Assembly: GCF_029227915.1 (NCBI RefSeq)
Contig: NC_079879.1
Span: 7,564,001 to 7,628,000, forward strand
DNA length: 64,000 bases
Source of the DNA: Hydractinia symbiolongicarpus
Taxonomy: Eukaryota > Cnidaria > Hydrozoa > Anthoathecata > Hydractiniidae
Direction: 5' to 3'
Part shown: positions 22,532 to 35,424 of the stretch, in pieces
Numbering within the stretch: the first letter of the stretch is position 1
How the letters are laid out: every line of letters begins with the position of its first letter
The notes under the pieces: generated by a model
What the model was told of the DNA's origin: nothing
What the model saw: only the letters and a program-made list of their open reading frames with translations
The model's database searches: none
Program-made: the position numbers and the translations under genes

Positions 22532-24798
22532 ACTAAATATGTAAACATGTTGTATAATAGTTGTTCAATGATTGGACGAATTGTCGATAAGCAGATGTTT
22601 CATTTTAACAAATGGTAAGAGGTTTTGCTCAAACAGCACAAAACATGTTTTCTGAAGGTCAAGAGAAAGGGCTGTAAAACAATTAGCGATAGTAAATTTT
22701 TACGTAATTTTCATTTTGCGATTAAACGTTCAATCGTTAATTTTCTTAAATCGTAATAAAGCTAATTATTTAGCGACATAAGGTATTTCCGTTAAACTTA
22801 CGTATCAGTCAAACAGCATATTGGCTGAAGATAACTAAAGGCTGCTGAGGTAACTTCCTTTCCAGAGCTTTTTAGGTTTTTCTATTGGAACTGCCCAATA
22901 TAAATATAAAAAGAACTGGGGATAACTTTATCAGATATAGTATGGAAATACAATCATTTTAAACGATAATCAGTAAAAGTAGTTTTTTTTACATTTTTCA
23001 GATAAATATCTGTTGGCTTTATTAACTTTGAACGCCCTACCCTAAGCGTTAACTTAAGTGACAAGCCCCAAAGTTTTAAAATAATAAAAAAACAGAAATA
23101 ACCTTAAATTAGGATTTCGAATATATAAATTCCGTTTATTATACGGACCAGAAATACATAACGTCACCTATAAAAATACATACATGTAAGAAATAGTTCA
23201 AAAATAAAAATTTCGGCTACCTATATCCTAACCAGAGTTTAAAAAAAATTCTAGCACAGTGTTTAAATGTCAACTGACGCAAAGTGGCAAAAACTGATAA
23301 CAAAATAAAACGGCGCGTTTTAGCAATATTTAAGAATATTTAACTCTTTGCTAAAAATTTAATCCCCGATCAGCCCCCGAGACTAATTTTTATATATATC
23401 TAATCTAAAAAAAAAGATTTTTTAGGTCTGCAATCACCTGGTATTGACGCTGCAAGGTCAGTGAAAGCTTTTAATATAGTGCAGTTGTCTATAGAAGAAT
23501 AAATATAGTGCAGTGGCCAATTTGGTGCATTTACTGAAATATATAAATTATGTTTTGTCAATAACACAAATAAAAAACTTTCCAAAATCGTTCACAAATC
23601 AAATAAACAAACTGGTTATAAATAAAAATCGTAAAAATTATACCTTCAGGTATCATACAGATAAGGTCTAGTTTCTAGAACAAATCAACGGGACGAAAAA
23701 TTCAAACTTTTAACACCGTATTAGTAAATAAGCCATGTTGTTCACGTCCACAGTTAGGATTAAAAAAAAATTTAAAAGGCAAACGAAAATCTCTAACGTC
23801 TGAAGGCTGACTGGTTGTTGAATTTCTCGATGACAAAGCTGATTTTGTCTCTTGCAGTGTATTTTAACTGCTACAGAAAGAACGACCTATTATAACATAA
23901 GAGCCACAAACATGTCAAGAGTAATCATAAAAGTGTGACACAAATGTCAAACATTGAAATTTACATCGTAAAATCAAATATCGCAAAAAATGCGAGCTCA
24001 CTGTTCAAATCAACATTGCAAAATTTGTGGAATTCCCGCTGTCAAAACTCAAAGAGAACTTATTAGATATTAGAGATATCGTGTTCACTAATCCCCACGT
24101 TGTGGACTATGAAAGGAGAGAAGATTGATCAAACTATTGGCTGAAATGGCGCATCCGAAAGTGCCTATATAAAATAAGATAAATTGTCACCAAGTTTATT
24201 AATATCATTAAGCGATATTAGAGCCTCGTTTTAAATTACTAATTATGTACAAAGGTGATAATTTTTACAAGAAGAACCTGCAGTGCATGTGAGGTAAAAA
24301 TTCGATCTCAGGTTCCACGAAACCACGATATTAAACTGACTATTGAACCAATGATATCTATGAGTTTCTCAGTCTTAATCGAGTTGTATCATGCTCGTCA
24401 CCTAAATGAAAAATATTCACATGAAATTACATTTTAACAGGATCGCCTGAATTTACTTTTCACTAGCCGATTTTCTTCAACTTTATTGCAACTGAGGATG
24501 AAAACATTCTCGTTGTGACATCTGCAACAATAATAGCAGAACAACCCCACCTGTCCTATTCAATACAATTCCAAAACCGTACATTAAATTCAAGAAAAGT
24601 ACTGGTAAATATGTTTCTTAATATATTAAACGCTATATCCATCATGCCTAACTGTTGGCATCATAATTAACACCATTATTAATTGTTAAACAAAATTGCG
24701 GTGTATAAAAAACGTTGGAAGAAACCGCTAAAATGCTTATACTAAGCTAAATCTTGTTTCAGTTGGAAGCAAAGCAAAGTCTTTCAGCCCGTAATAAC
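22532..24798. other. Gap between transposase remnant and ceramide synthase 3' end
   Basis: AT-rich sequence without a convincing ORF, RNA gene or repeat border. The part next to 24798 is expected to hold the ceramide synthase 3' UTR, which runs leftwards. Confidence 0.4.
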
Positions 24799-27700
24799 TC
24801 ACCCACCTGTTTCAGTTTTGTGGTGCAGTAACACAAAATCTCCCTGCTTACTAGAACCATTCTCTTTGACAGTTCCATTTCCTTTTTTGGTACTTCCATT
24901 ACTTGTTTTTCCATTTGACACTTCCTTCTTTAAACCGCCATTGGAATGTGTCTCCATCGTACAGCTGTCATACTCCCTGGTGTCTGTTATTTCCTCTGAT
25001 TTACCTGTTGCTATTCGTCCTATCAATGCTACGATGAAGTGGAACCAGTACACATTCAAGGCGAACAACAGCCATAGCATCCCATTAAACAAGAAATAAA
25101 ACTGTGCATGTGATAGCGTCTTGCGAGACAGATATGCAGCAGAGAATAATATAACTTGCGGATACACATACAATCTACACCAAAACCTAAAATGTAAAAT
25201 TAACTAGCTGTTTAACCATATTTTAAACGCATCTCTAAGTAAGCGAAGCTTTCTACAAACAACACATAGACTCATTCAACGTGGTCCTTGTTTTTCTTCA
25301 AAAATGCTCCACCCTTCGTTTTTTTACTTGTAACTTTTGTTTGCCTGGCTTATTTTACTTGAAATTTTTAGTAGCTGAGTTTCTATCTATATGAAGTTGA
25401 TTTAGCAAGAAAAAATTAAAATTGCGGTCTTAGCAGGTGGCCAGCTACTCCCATATTTCTAAGGTTTCTTATGCAAAAATTAAGCATGAAATATTTTTTT
25501 GGAATATTAAGCGCATTTTTTGATATGTGATCAATATATTAGATTTATTTTTTATTGTGTGGTGCTTACGCTTTTATTACGCCCTCACATATCGTTTTGC
25601 GCCATTTGGGCGTAATTTACCGGAAATCACTTTTTATCGCTTTGGCACCCCATTTTTGGCTTCATTAACATTTTTAGCACAAAAGGCACCCTATTACATA
25701 GCCTATAAATTGGCCTATAAATAACATTAAAACACAAATCTGCTAAGTATTATATAGAAACTGTTTGAAATTTCTATAGTCAACATAAGATAATAAGATA
25801 ATAATAAATACAGTCATTTTAGCGCCTCAATAAAATAATGGGTGGAAATGTATTAAAAACCAGGTCAGGTCACTCAGACCCCAACCTGAATAGGGTTAAC
25901 TTTTAGGCCAAACTTTTTTTTTAATCGTAAAAGCTTCTCGTCTGGTGTTGGAAGCGGAGTATAATGAAAACGTTTTTGACAGAAGATGCATGTTACACAA
26001 TGAGAAAGTCGAATCTGGTTAAAAACAGCAAATGTTTTGTTGTTCGTTCAATTACAAAATAGTCAGTTAAAAGAATTTAACAGACATATGTATTTTACTT
26101 AAAAACACTTACCATGAAAAAGAAAATGAAAGAAATCCCACAGCAGTTGAAACTTCCAAAAACGTTGTTGATTTTTTATTTTTAAAGAAAGACACTATTT
26201 TTGTAATCTCCAGAAGAACATCAGCATTATCGTGGAGATATAAAACAACTAAGCCGATTCTGTGATACCTAAAACAACATGCAGAATAAAAATAAATGAA
26301 TAAACGAATAAAGACGCAAAAACTGTGGCATTAAAATCACAGAAAGTTGCAGGTTTTCAAATTACTTTTAGTAGGAAATATTGAGAAATAATATTACACA
26401 CAGCCCGACAATCCTTCTCCAATTTTTTCAAATTTACCTAAAAGCATTACTTAATCATTAATCTAATCTAATTAATTTTTTCACGCCTGCATTGACAAAT
26501 AATGTAAGCACTAGTCTTTCTAGACACAAAGTATTTGGACCATGTTTGTAGAACTCATTTCCAATAATTTGTATGCCAAAACATTAAAAAAAAATGTAAT
26601 ACTTTTATACTTCTCTTCTAAAAAAATTTTGGATCATCATCATCATCGTCCGTTTTTCATGCTAGCATGGGTTGAACGGAGTATATTAATAACCCTCTTC
26701 CAATCTGATCTAGACTGTGTTAGATCTAAACTCAACTTCCTCTGTATCAAGGCTGTCCTTATAACCTCCTGCCAAGTCTTTCTTGGCCTGCCTTTGGACT
26801 TTGCCCCAGGAACTATTAAGTCTCTACACTTTCTTACCCTATTATCCCCCTTCATTCTTTCCAAGTGCCCCAGCCAATTCAATCTTCTTATCTGGATAAC
26901 ATCTTTAATTCTACGGATACTTAGCCTGCTTCTTAGCTCATCTGAACTCTTTCTGTCTCTCAGACTGGCGTTACACATCCACCTAACAATTCTCATATCA
27001 TTCCTTTCTAAACGGTCAAGATCTTCCTGCTTCACTGCCCATGTCTCACTACCGTACAACATAACACTTCTTACACAGGCCTCATACAACCTATCTTTTA
27101 ACTCAATTGACAAGACTCTGCTAGTCAACAAAGGAAGTAACTCTCTGAACTTTTTCCAAGCAAAACCTATCCTGCAAGTAACACTTCTTCCAACACCCCC
27201 TTCACTGCCCAACATATCGCCTAAGTAACAGAAGTTCTTAACTACCTCTAAAGAGCCACTGTTGTACATCATTGAAGCTGGAAATATTTCATTCTCTATA
27301 ATCTCACCCTTGCAACGCTTACATACAAACTGAATGTCAGCTCTTAACCTTCCACCAATACTACTGCACTTCTTATGTACCCCATGCTTGCAAGTCTGAC
27401 AAAAAATTGAGTTACTACCAACCCTTTACCTGCAAACTCCACAAGGCCACTTTCCAACTACAAGGTCACACTTGGCTGCAATGCTAATAATCAAGACTTT
27501 AGACTTTGCTGTGTTCACCCTTAGCCCTTTCTCTTCTAGTCCTTTCTTCCACTTCTCAAACTTTTCAACTAATTCTTCCATCGGCTCTGCTATGAGAACC
27601 AAATCATCTGCATACAATAACTCCCATGGACAACCTGTTGGAACCTGTTGTGTTGGAAGAAGTGTTACTTGCAGGATAGGTTTTGCTTGGACAACCTGTT

Positions 27701-30700
27701 CTGAACTCCATCCACAGCGATTCTAAGACTAGAACAAACAACAAAGGACTAAGTATAGAACCCTGATGAACACCAACATTTACATTAAATTCATCACTAA
27801 GTGAATCGTTAATGCTGACACGACTTTAGCATTGCTGGATCTCAAAGATAATGAAAGAAACAAAGGGTGAACAACAATTGCTTATTTAATTAAGCAGGAA
27901 TGAGAAATAACTTCTTCATCCTGAGTGAATTCAAGAACTGTGAAATTAGTGGATAAAATATGTGCAATTTTTTACCTAATTTTTTTGATTTTTCTTTCTT
28001 GCATATTATGCTAAACATATTTATTCCTTTATTACAGATTAGCATGAAAAACAGAAATCTTTATATAGTTGTTTCAGCTCAACCTATGAATCCAGTGTAA
28101 TGAGTGTGCAGATACATAAGACAAGATAATCTAACAGCTACTTTAGACTTACCTAACCATATATGAAAAAATAATCAACATGTTAGCCAGTATGTGATGA
28201 AGAAGCATTGCGATTGAATCCTTTCTCCATACATCCATAAAAAGAGTGGCATAAATTGAATGGAAATAAAACCCAGCTTCGAGCATATATAAGTAGAAGA
28301 TATCGTCTGGAATATTCATTTCTTGGTACCATCCTAAATTTAATTTTTTTTTCTCTATGCAATGACACAGAAACCTGACAGCTCTTAAGATGCCTTTAAC
28401 ATTGGTATGGAAGCAAGGTGTGGTTAATTGACAATTTATCCAATCATTCTTTTATCTTTTAATATTTAGGGGAGGCTTGTTCAACTTTAATTATTGCAAA
28501 AGTCAAATTGACAATCATTTAGACTTTATTAAGGATATATTTGTAAAAAATATACCTTGTTCATACTAATTTTCATGCATTTTTTTAAAAAGTTTGTTTT
28601 TGTATGATATAACTACCAGAAAAATTAACAAGACACAAAAATAACACAAATGAAATTAAATTGACACCTATAACAACTTTAACACAACTGACTTACATTA
28701 TGTGTTAAAATAAAGCGAATCAGCAAATTTAAAAAAACTTAATGAACATGGAATGGGTTCATTGACAATCAGTTGTTTCCTCAAAATGTTTACAGCATCA
28801 GCTGCCCTCCAACCTGTTTTAATTACAGTAGGTGAACCATATCAATCTGCATGATCCTAAATATTTTTAGGATGCAATCAAACAGAAGAACAAAGTAGGA
28901 GTGTAAGCTATGTATTGTGATTTCTAGAAAAACATTTAAAACTTTAATTGCAGGTTTTAGATTAACTAGTAACATTTTTAACGTTATGAATATGTATGTT
29001 ACACTTTATTAATAAGTGGCATTTAATTAATAAGAATTTTCAAAATTTGCCGTAATTTTCTGATTCCTGTGTTGATTTCCTGGAATGATATAAACAGAAA
29101 TTGTGTGCACATCTTTCTACTTAAAGAGATATGTATGAACAATAGACCTTTCCCGAATTTCCTAATTATGCTAAACTCAATTAAAAAGGTCGATACTAAA
29201 AAGATTCTTATACCTAAGTTCCTTAGCAAAAGATAGAAATAATTTTGTAAATACTTCTGTTCGTTAAGTGCCTCGATTCCAAGCTAAAAGTTACAGTCCA
29301 ACCCTTCATATAGCCAAGCTTTTAAGAGAATTTAAATTTCAGTGAAAAATTAATACGTGTGAAATACATTTCTATTGTTAATGTATGAAAATTAATATGC
29401 AATAAAATTATATTGAATAGATTAATGTATGCACAAAAATTAGTATGAATAAGATATTTCATTGGAATACTGGGGCTATATTTAAATGTTAAAAACTAAA
29501 CATATTTCTAAACGAAAAAAACAAACCTTGCCATTGTGTTACTGGATTGTTGATATAGTCAGGATATTTAAAATTCACAAGGTAGTATTCAAACATAAAG
29601 AACGCTGAATAATATAATATCTTTGAACCACTTTCAAGGAGTTTCGTTTGGTCTTTCGTTGTGAAATTGAAGTATCTACCAAGAGGCTAAAAATAAAAGC
29701 GAAGATGTTAGACACTGTTTACATCTTGCTTTTTTATACCACAGACTGAATATACAGCGTTTTCATTATTACATATGAATTACTTGTATAGTCCAAAGAT
29801 TTTTAATCTTGGAAGAAACATATATACTGGAAAGAAATACTGATCTCATCTTTCATACCACAAATGACAATAAAAAGGAAAATATTTGACAAAAAGATTG
29901 ATACAACCTTGTGTGTTAAAATTTATCCTTTGTGGCTTTCTCTTGTGTAAATTGTAACTTTTAGGTAGTTTGAGTAGTTGACACTTCACAAGCTTTGCAA
30001 GGGCATATTTTTTTAAAAATCTAGTGGAACGTGATGGTGACTCTTTGGAAATCATTATTTATTCCCCACCTTGACTATTGTTCCCAGTTATGGTCTCCAC
30101 TAATGAAAGGAGAAATACAAGACATAGAAATGGTGCAAAGAACCTTTACTAGAAAAATCCTTGGAACTCAAGGTTTTTCCTACTGGGACGTACTAAAAAG
30201 ATTGAATCTGTATTCTCTGGAGAGAAGAAGAGAACGGTATGCCATATAGTGATTGAAAAAATACTACCAAACTTTGGCCAGGAAACTGGGAAAGGAGGCA
30301 TCACATGGTACACGAATGATTGTTTGGGTCAAAAATGTGTTGTTCCTGTAGTGAAGAAAGGGCCATTTTATAAGATTTGTTGTGCTAGCTTGGCTGTTCA
30401 AGGAGTACGATTGTTTAATGGTTTACCAAAAGCAATACGCAACCTATCTGATTGCAGCATAGACTGTTTCAAGTCGAAGTTGGATTGCTTTCTTGCTACT
30501 GTTCCTGATGGGCCACTGATACCAAATTATGTTCAGTTTCGAAAGGCCAACACGAACAGCATCATTGACATGATGAGCATTGGACTCGTCGAGTTGGATG
30601 CGTGAAAATCTCACAAAATCTACTTAAAAGTATTCAAAGTAAGTAAGTAACACGTGGAAGAGCAATGTTGATTCAAATAATAACATGGTAAGGCAAAATT

Positions 30701-32676
30701 GGCAGATATGGTAAAAATAAACAAAATGTGCTCATAACAACAAAGTTAATAACTGGTCAACAAATTCTGGTTATGCACAAAATATCATAAAAGCTTGAAT
30801 AAAGGTCTGTGTTATAAACACGCTTCCTTATAATAATAGCCGTATTTTGTGTGTTCAAAATGGTTGCATGCAGCTTTCTTCCTGGTCTGCTTATAGCTAT
30901 TGACAAGAACGTCTTAGCACACGAAAAACAAGGTAAAAATTTTAACTTTTTTAAGTTATACATAACATAGGCAAAAAACCTTTGTTAGTGCTACAATATA
31001 TAGTTTCTTATACATGGAACAATTCCATTTAAAAACACCCCTCTCCAATAAAAGACTCCTTGAATAAACATAAAAACTAAAACTTTTACTACACCAGAAC
31101 ATTTCAAAATTTTATGTATTACTTTTCTACAGCTATACATTTTTTAAATGCATACATGGTATAGATAAACATATCACCTTTAGTACAGTTGCTGTATATA
31201 TGTATCTATGAATTGTGAACAAAAGAGCTGCACCAGCAATAAAATAAACACTGTGACTTTGCAATTGACTTCTATTTTTAACATCATTTGAAAACTCCAC
31301 AAGAAAAGATGATGTAGGGCCATTTTTTTGCCATTCCTTCTTCAACATTTCCCAGGACAGTGTAACCATATCATTTAATGTGTAATTATTCATTGTCATA
31401 GATTTATGTGCCCTAAAAAAAAATATTTATTACAAATAAAATAGTTGTTCTTTAGGCTAATAGTATAAGATAAAACTTTCCAATAGCTGTTTCAGAATGT
31501 ACTAAGCAGTCAAATCAAAAGTCACCAAAAATAATTTCCTAAATGATAATAAATGCAAATAACATTAATTTAACATCAATATCTTAATTTAGAGTTAATG
31601 AAGTTATTACAATTTGTATATGCACTTAGAGCCAATAACTTAAAACAGTAATTTTTTACCATGTAGATAATTAGGGGCTATCTGGGACTAAAATAAAAAC
31701 AAATTTCCTAATATCTAGGTAAGATATTCATTCTGTGAAAGAAATTGTTCTTGCGAAATTTGTCCTGAGCCTTTTAGCATTCAGAGTATTGTTGCAATCA
31801 TATCAAATGCTACACGTTGAATATGTTTTTAAAGGTGGTACACCTTGAATATGTTTGTAAAGATGGTATAGTAAAATTGCTGCATCATATTTATTATTAT
31901 TCTGGCATACAACTAGCCCAAAAGTAATCCTCTTTTTTATTTTCTGACTGGCTGTTAACATATCTTCTAAACTCCTTACACAAGTTATTTTAAAGGTTAC
32001 GATTTTGAGTAGTAGCACTATCGGCATATTTAAATATCCTTGTACACAATTACGTCACTTCTTTTTTGTATAGTTTCAATGAATGAACTTTTTCTTCTGC
32101 CCAAGTGTAATTCCCATCGAATAAAATGCCCTCAACAGTAGTTGTTGTTTCTAACTTTTGGAAAATGAATCACTATTTTCTAATCACGTTTGACAACAGC
32201 ATTTTCACATGTCAGATTCAGTTAAAATTTATACACACGCCAATTCAATGATGCTGAATATGATCTTAAAGTCAAAACATCAACTTTAAAAAACATGTAA
32301 TTTCGAAAATGTGTATTACGGCAGTTTATAAATATTTCATCAATCGAAACCAAATTGATCAGGAAAGTTCATCATGAACAATTATTACGATTTTTTGCCA
32401 ATTTCTTTCTTTCCAACAGAAATTAAAATTTATATATCACAAATTAGGCTCTAGCTAGACACAAATCAAAGGGGAGACTGCCTGCTGCAGTATGCTGCAT
32501 TTCTGAACGACCTCCCAACTTGGCTTCTAGTTAGATATGCATATGCAAAAAAAATCAATCAGGCGAGTGTGTCTAATGTTATGCCTATTTGAAAAAAATT
32601 AATGCCTAATATGTAGCTAGCTATATATAGCTAGGGGATAAAAAATAAAGCAGTCCAGTTTTTACCTTTCAGACAT
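24799..32676 (-). CDS. CERS1: Ceramide synthase, CERS1 type (TLC domain)
   Basis: ER multi-pass enzyme that N-acylates sphingoid bases with fatty acyl-CoA. Minus-strand coding exons: 32676-32666 (proposed), 31412-31178, 29686-29527, 28333-28153, 26268-26113, 25186-24799, together 1131 nt (376 aa) with matching phases. The Lag1/TLC core is clear: YYLVNFKYPDYINNP, GFYFHSIYATLFMDVWRKDS, AMLLHHILANMLIIFSYMVR (catalytic HH), YHRIGLVVLYLHDNADVLLE and FSWFWCRLYVYP, then LFNGMLWLLFALNVYWFHFI and REYDS. There is no homeobox-like domain between the first helix and TLC, as in CERS1 and unlike CERS2-6. The tail is Ser/Gly/Lys-rich. If the 11-nt first exon is wrong, translation would start at 31399 or 31393. 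Introns carry LINE fragments. Confidence 0.92.
26633..27830 (-). mobile_element. 5'-truncated RTE-like LINE copy in ceramide synthase intron
   Basis: Same family as 11330-15490. The 3' tail is the CATCATCATCATC run at 26634-26646. It encodes, with breaks, YADDLVLIAEPMEELVEKF (27426-27617), then the zinc-finger region with a stop after CGVCR, then 27272-26643 (FCYLGDMLGSEGG to GRPRKTWQEVIRTAL). It keeps YADD where the longer copy has YPDD. It lies between coding exons 4 and 5 (28153 and 26268), sense to the host gene. It contains an inverted local insertion at about 27640-27700. Confidence 0.85.
29140..29335. repeat. Dispersed repeat, copy 1 (AATAGACCTTTCCCGAATTT)
   Basis: About 190 bp from AATAGACCTTTCCCGAATTT through TTCTGTTCGTTAAGTGCCTC are repeated in the same orientation at 58721-58925. 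No terminal repeats or coding sequence are visible. It lies in an intron of the ceramide synthase. Confidence 0.65.
30031..30660 (+). mobile_element. 3' end of a CR1/Jockey-like LINE
   Basis: Two overlapping frames (30031-30249 and 30249-30605) encode the end of a LINE reverse transcriptase region: WKSLFIPHLDYCSQLWSP, VQRTFTRKILG, LKRLNLYSLERRRERY, a frameshift, then LAVQGVRLFNGLPKAIRNL and FKSKLDCFLATVPD. A short TAAG repeat at about 30640-30655 may be its tail. It is 5' truncated and antisense to the ceramide synthase, between coding exons 2 and 3. It is a different family from the RTE-like copies. Confidence 0.75.
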
Positions 32677-34350
32677 TATAGTGGTGTCTTTTTGTGTATA
32701 TAAGATAAGTTCTTGTATATTTAAAGTGCCCATAAAACAAGAAAACACACATAACAAGGTAAGGACATGATTTAAAACTGAAAATAAAATTGATGGCATT
32801 CGTTGAATAAACCAATTCTTAACACACGAATTTTCGATAGAGAGATTTCCTATTCAATTTTTTAATACTGTGAAATTTAAAATAAACTTTACTACTTTTA
32901 TCTTCAATGAAAAAAGAAGAATAAAAATCCAGCCTATTTGAGCGTGTTAGCAGCGCGCAGCCATAGCTACCCTTTTGTGTGCAAAATCACGATTCCCCTG
33001 AAAGGTTTGCAGATATCCAGCGATAACACAGTAGTAGCATTATCATCACTGGTGGATCTTTTTCCCAACAAACTTGTCCCTGCTTGTTAACAACGGATTT
33101 TCCCAAAATTTAAGTTATATGCTACTTGAAGGAAAGAAAAAAATAATGTGTTTTTATTAAGGTACTACTATACATTTAATTGAAAAGACGTTATATGATA
33201 ACCAACAACCTCGACCCGGGGCTCTCTGTCTGTTTTTTATACCAATGTCTTTTAGATTTAATTTCACATAATTATATAATTTATAATTTCAACGTATAAC
33301 GTCTTTGTCATTTATGTTATTGTAACTATTATTATTCAGGTTCACCTTCACGGAAATACAATTCGCACGTCTTTCTCACTACATCTTAGATTTCTTATTT
33401 GTAAACTCACGATATCCAAATAAATAACAAACTGCGTGAGCAGTTACACGAAAGAATCTTTCACCTTTGTACCTTTGTCCACAAAACCTTTGGGTGTTTT
33501 CTAGGGCCTGAAAATGATATTATAAAGAAAACAAGACGTATGATATACGCAAACAACCTCGCCAAAAAAGTGTATAAAAAGCTGAACACGTCCTCGCGGG
33601 CGAGATAGTAAAAAGAAAAAAAAAGTAAAAATAGTTACCAAGATGAGATTCGAACACACGACTACTCCCGTGTCGGTGCTCAGAGAGGCAAAAATTTCCA
33701 TTCTTGTAGGACACATTTGCGTTTTAATACAAGCTCACGAGCTTGTAATAAGTGTGATGATCATGTTCATTACCTTAAGAAAAAAATTATCAGTCGTTTC
33801 TCTCCTCATAAGTCTCCTATGGAATATATTTCCGCTATATTTTTTTTCCAATATCCAAAGTTTGCTAAAAAGAAGGTTTTAAAAAATGAATTTATAAGAT
33901 AAGATAAGATGACTTAATTTCACGAATGACGAAATGGACTAAAATTCAAGAACAAGAATAGCTTTCGACTAGCCAAAATGCAAGAAAATGGCGCATTAAG
34001 CCAAACTAACAAGGTTTAAAAAATCTTTGTAAATAATTTACATGCAAATGCAATGGAACCAAATTTTCACAGGGCAAATTAGGTCGATTTGCAATGTCTA
34101 TTATGTTAGAAACATAAAACTTAGGAGCAAGCAAGTTCCAAAAATAGAGACATTTTCAACACGTGGGACAGAGAGAAATTGGTGTATTTGGAGTATGCAT
34201 CTATACCCATGCGGTCTACTACTTCAATATGCACAAAACTCTTTAATTTTCATTATAATTCATCAACGACTTTGCTCCATAAAAATGAAATGGTAAGAGC
34301 AGAGTTTTTTTATTCAGGAGACCAGCGTGGTTTTTCTTACAACCATGAGA
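32677..34350. other. Ceramide synthase upstream region with a tRNA-like fragment
   Basis: It contains the likely promoter of the ceramide synthase. At about 33635-33690 the minus strand reads TGTTCGAATCTCATC, a tRNA B-box-like block next to GCCTCTCTGAGCACC, which looks like part of a tRNA-derived SINE; no intact A box was found. No coding exon is seen. Confidence 0.35.
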
Positions 34351-34354
34351 TCAA

Positions 34355-34620
34355 AAGGATCAGGTCTAAAACTCCACACGAGTGACCACGAATGACCACA
34401 AGTGACTACAAGTAACTATGAGTGACTACGAGTGTCCACGAGTGACTACAAGTGTCCCTGTGTTATGTAAGACAACATATCTGCCTCTGGACACGCTTTT
34501 CCATTTTTGTAGTCACTCGTAATCAGTAGTAGTTACTCGCATTCATTCGCAGTCATTCGTGATCACCTGTGGTCATTCGTGGTGCTACTCGTGTGGAGTT
34601 TCTGACCTGACGAATATCAA
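34355..34620. repeat. Fold-back element built from 10-bp GAGTGACTAC-type repeats
   Basis: The left arm starts at AGGTCTAAAACTCCACACGA and continues with about nine degenerate 10-bp units (GAGTGACCAC, AAGTGACTAC, GAGTGTCCAC). The right arm (34500-34600) carries the same units reverse-complemented and ends with ACTCGTGTGGAGTTTCTGAC. The two arms could form a long imperfect hairpin. No ORF. Confidence 0.7.
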
Positions 34621-35424
34621 AGGAGTACTCAATTTTATTATCCTTGAATCGAAGAAAGTTTAGTTAACCAGGGAAAGTTTTTCTTAAGATCATGCCTAAC
34701 AAACAACAGAAAGCCATTGTAGACGGACATACAGAAAAACCATTTGAAGGGATAGACACGGTAGTTTAACAAAAAGAGAACAACCAGGAGAAACAGCATG
34801 ATTCTTGTTGCCATCGAGAAATTGGAAAAATACAGTGTTGAATTCAATTTTAATACTCTCGGAGAAAGCTTAGTTAACTAGAAAGACTAACAAGAAAAAG
34901 ATTAATTTTCTAAAAAGGGGTAAAAAAGAGTTACTTGTGTAGTAAAACAAATATGGCAAAAAGTATAGGAAAATATCCAGATAATTGATCTATATTTAGA
35001 TAGCTATATTAATTCAGTCTTTTTCACCTTTGTCTAAAACAACTAATTACTAAAGCTTTACACAACTTTCTTTTTCACTACCAATGCCTTCTAACATTTG
35101 TTTTCTCTTCAGTGAATTTTAAAAACTTTCGCTATATTTAACTAAATGAAACTATCTTTTTCACACATTGTCCAAAAATTGCCCAAAATACAATCTTGTG
35201 AAAATCCACCACTTGCGTTTTCTCTTTGTTTAAAGCTTTGATAAATAATAATAATAAATATTTAAAGTGGCTAGCCCAGAAAATCACAAAAACCTATAGC
35301 TAGTGGATTGTTTCCACAAACACAGTAACATATTTATGATCTGTGAAAATTGAAAAAAAAATAATTAAAAAGTGATCACCATTGAAATTTGCCAAATACA
35401 TTAGAGATGGAAGTCTTAAGCGAA

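Noticed and set aside
26542-27228. 228-codon plus ORF
   Set aside because: Antisense to the RTE-like LINE; the minus frame carries the real polyprotein motifs.
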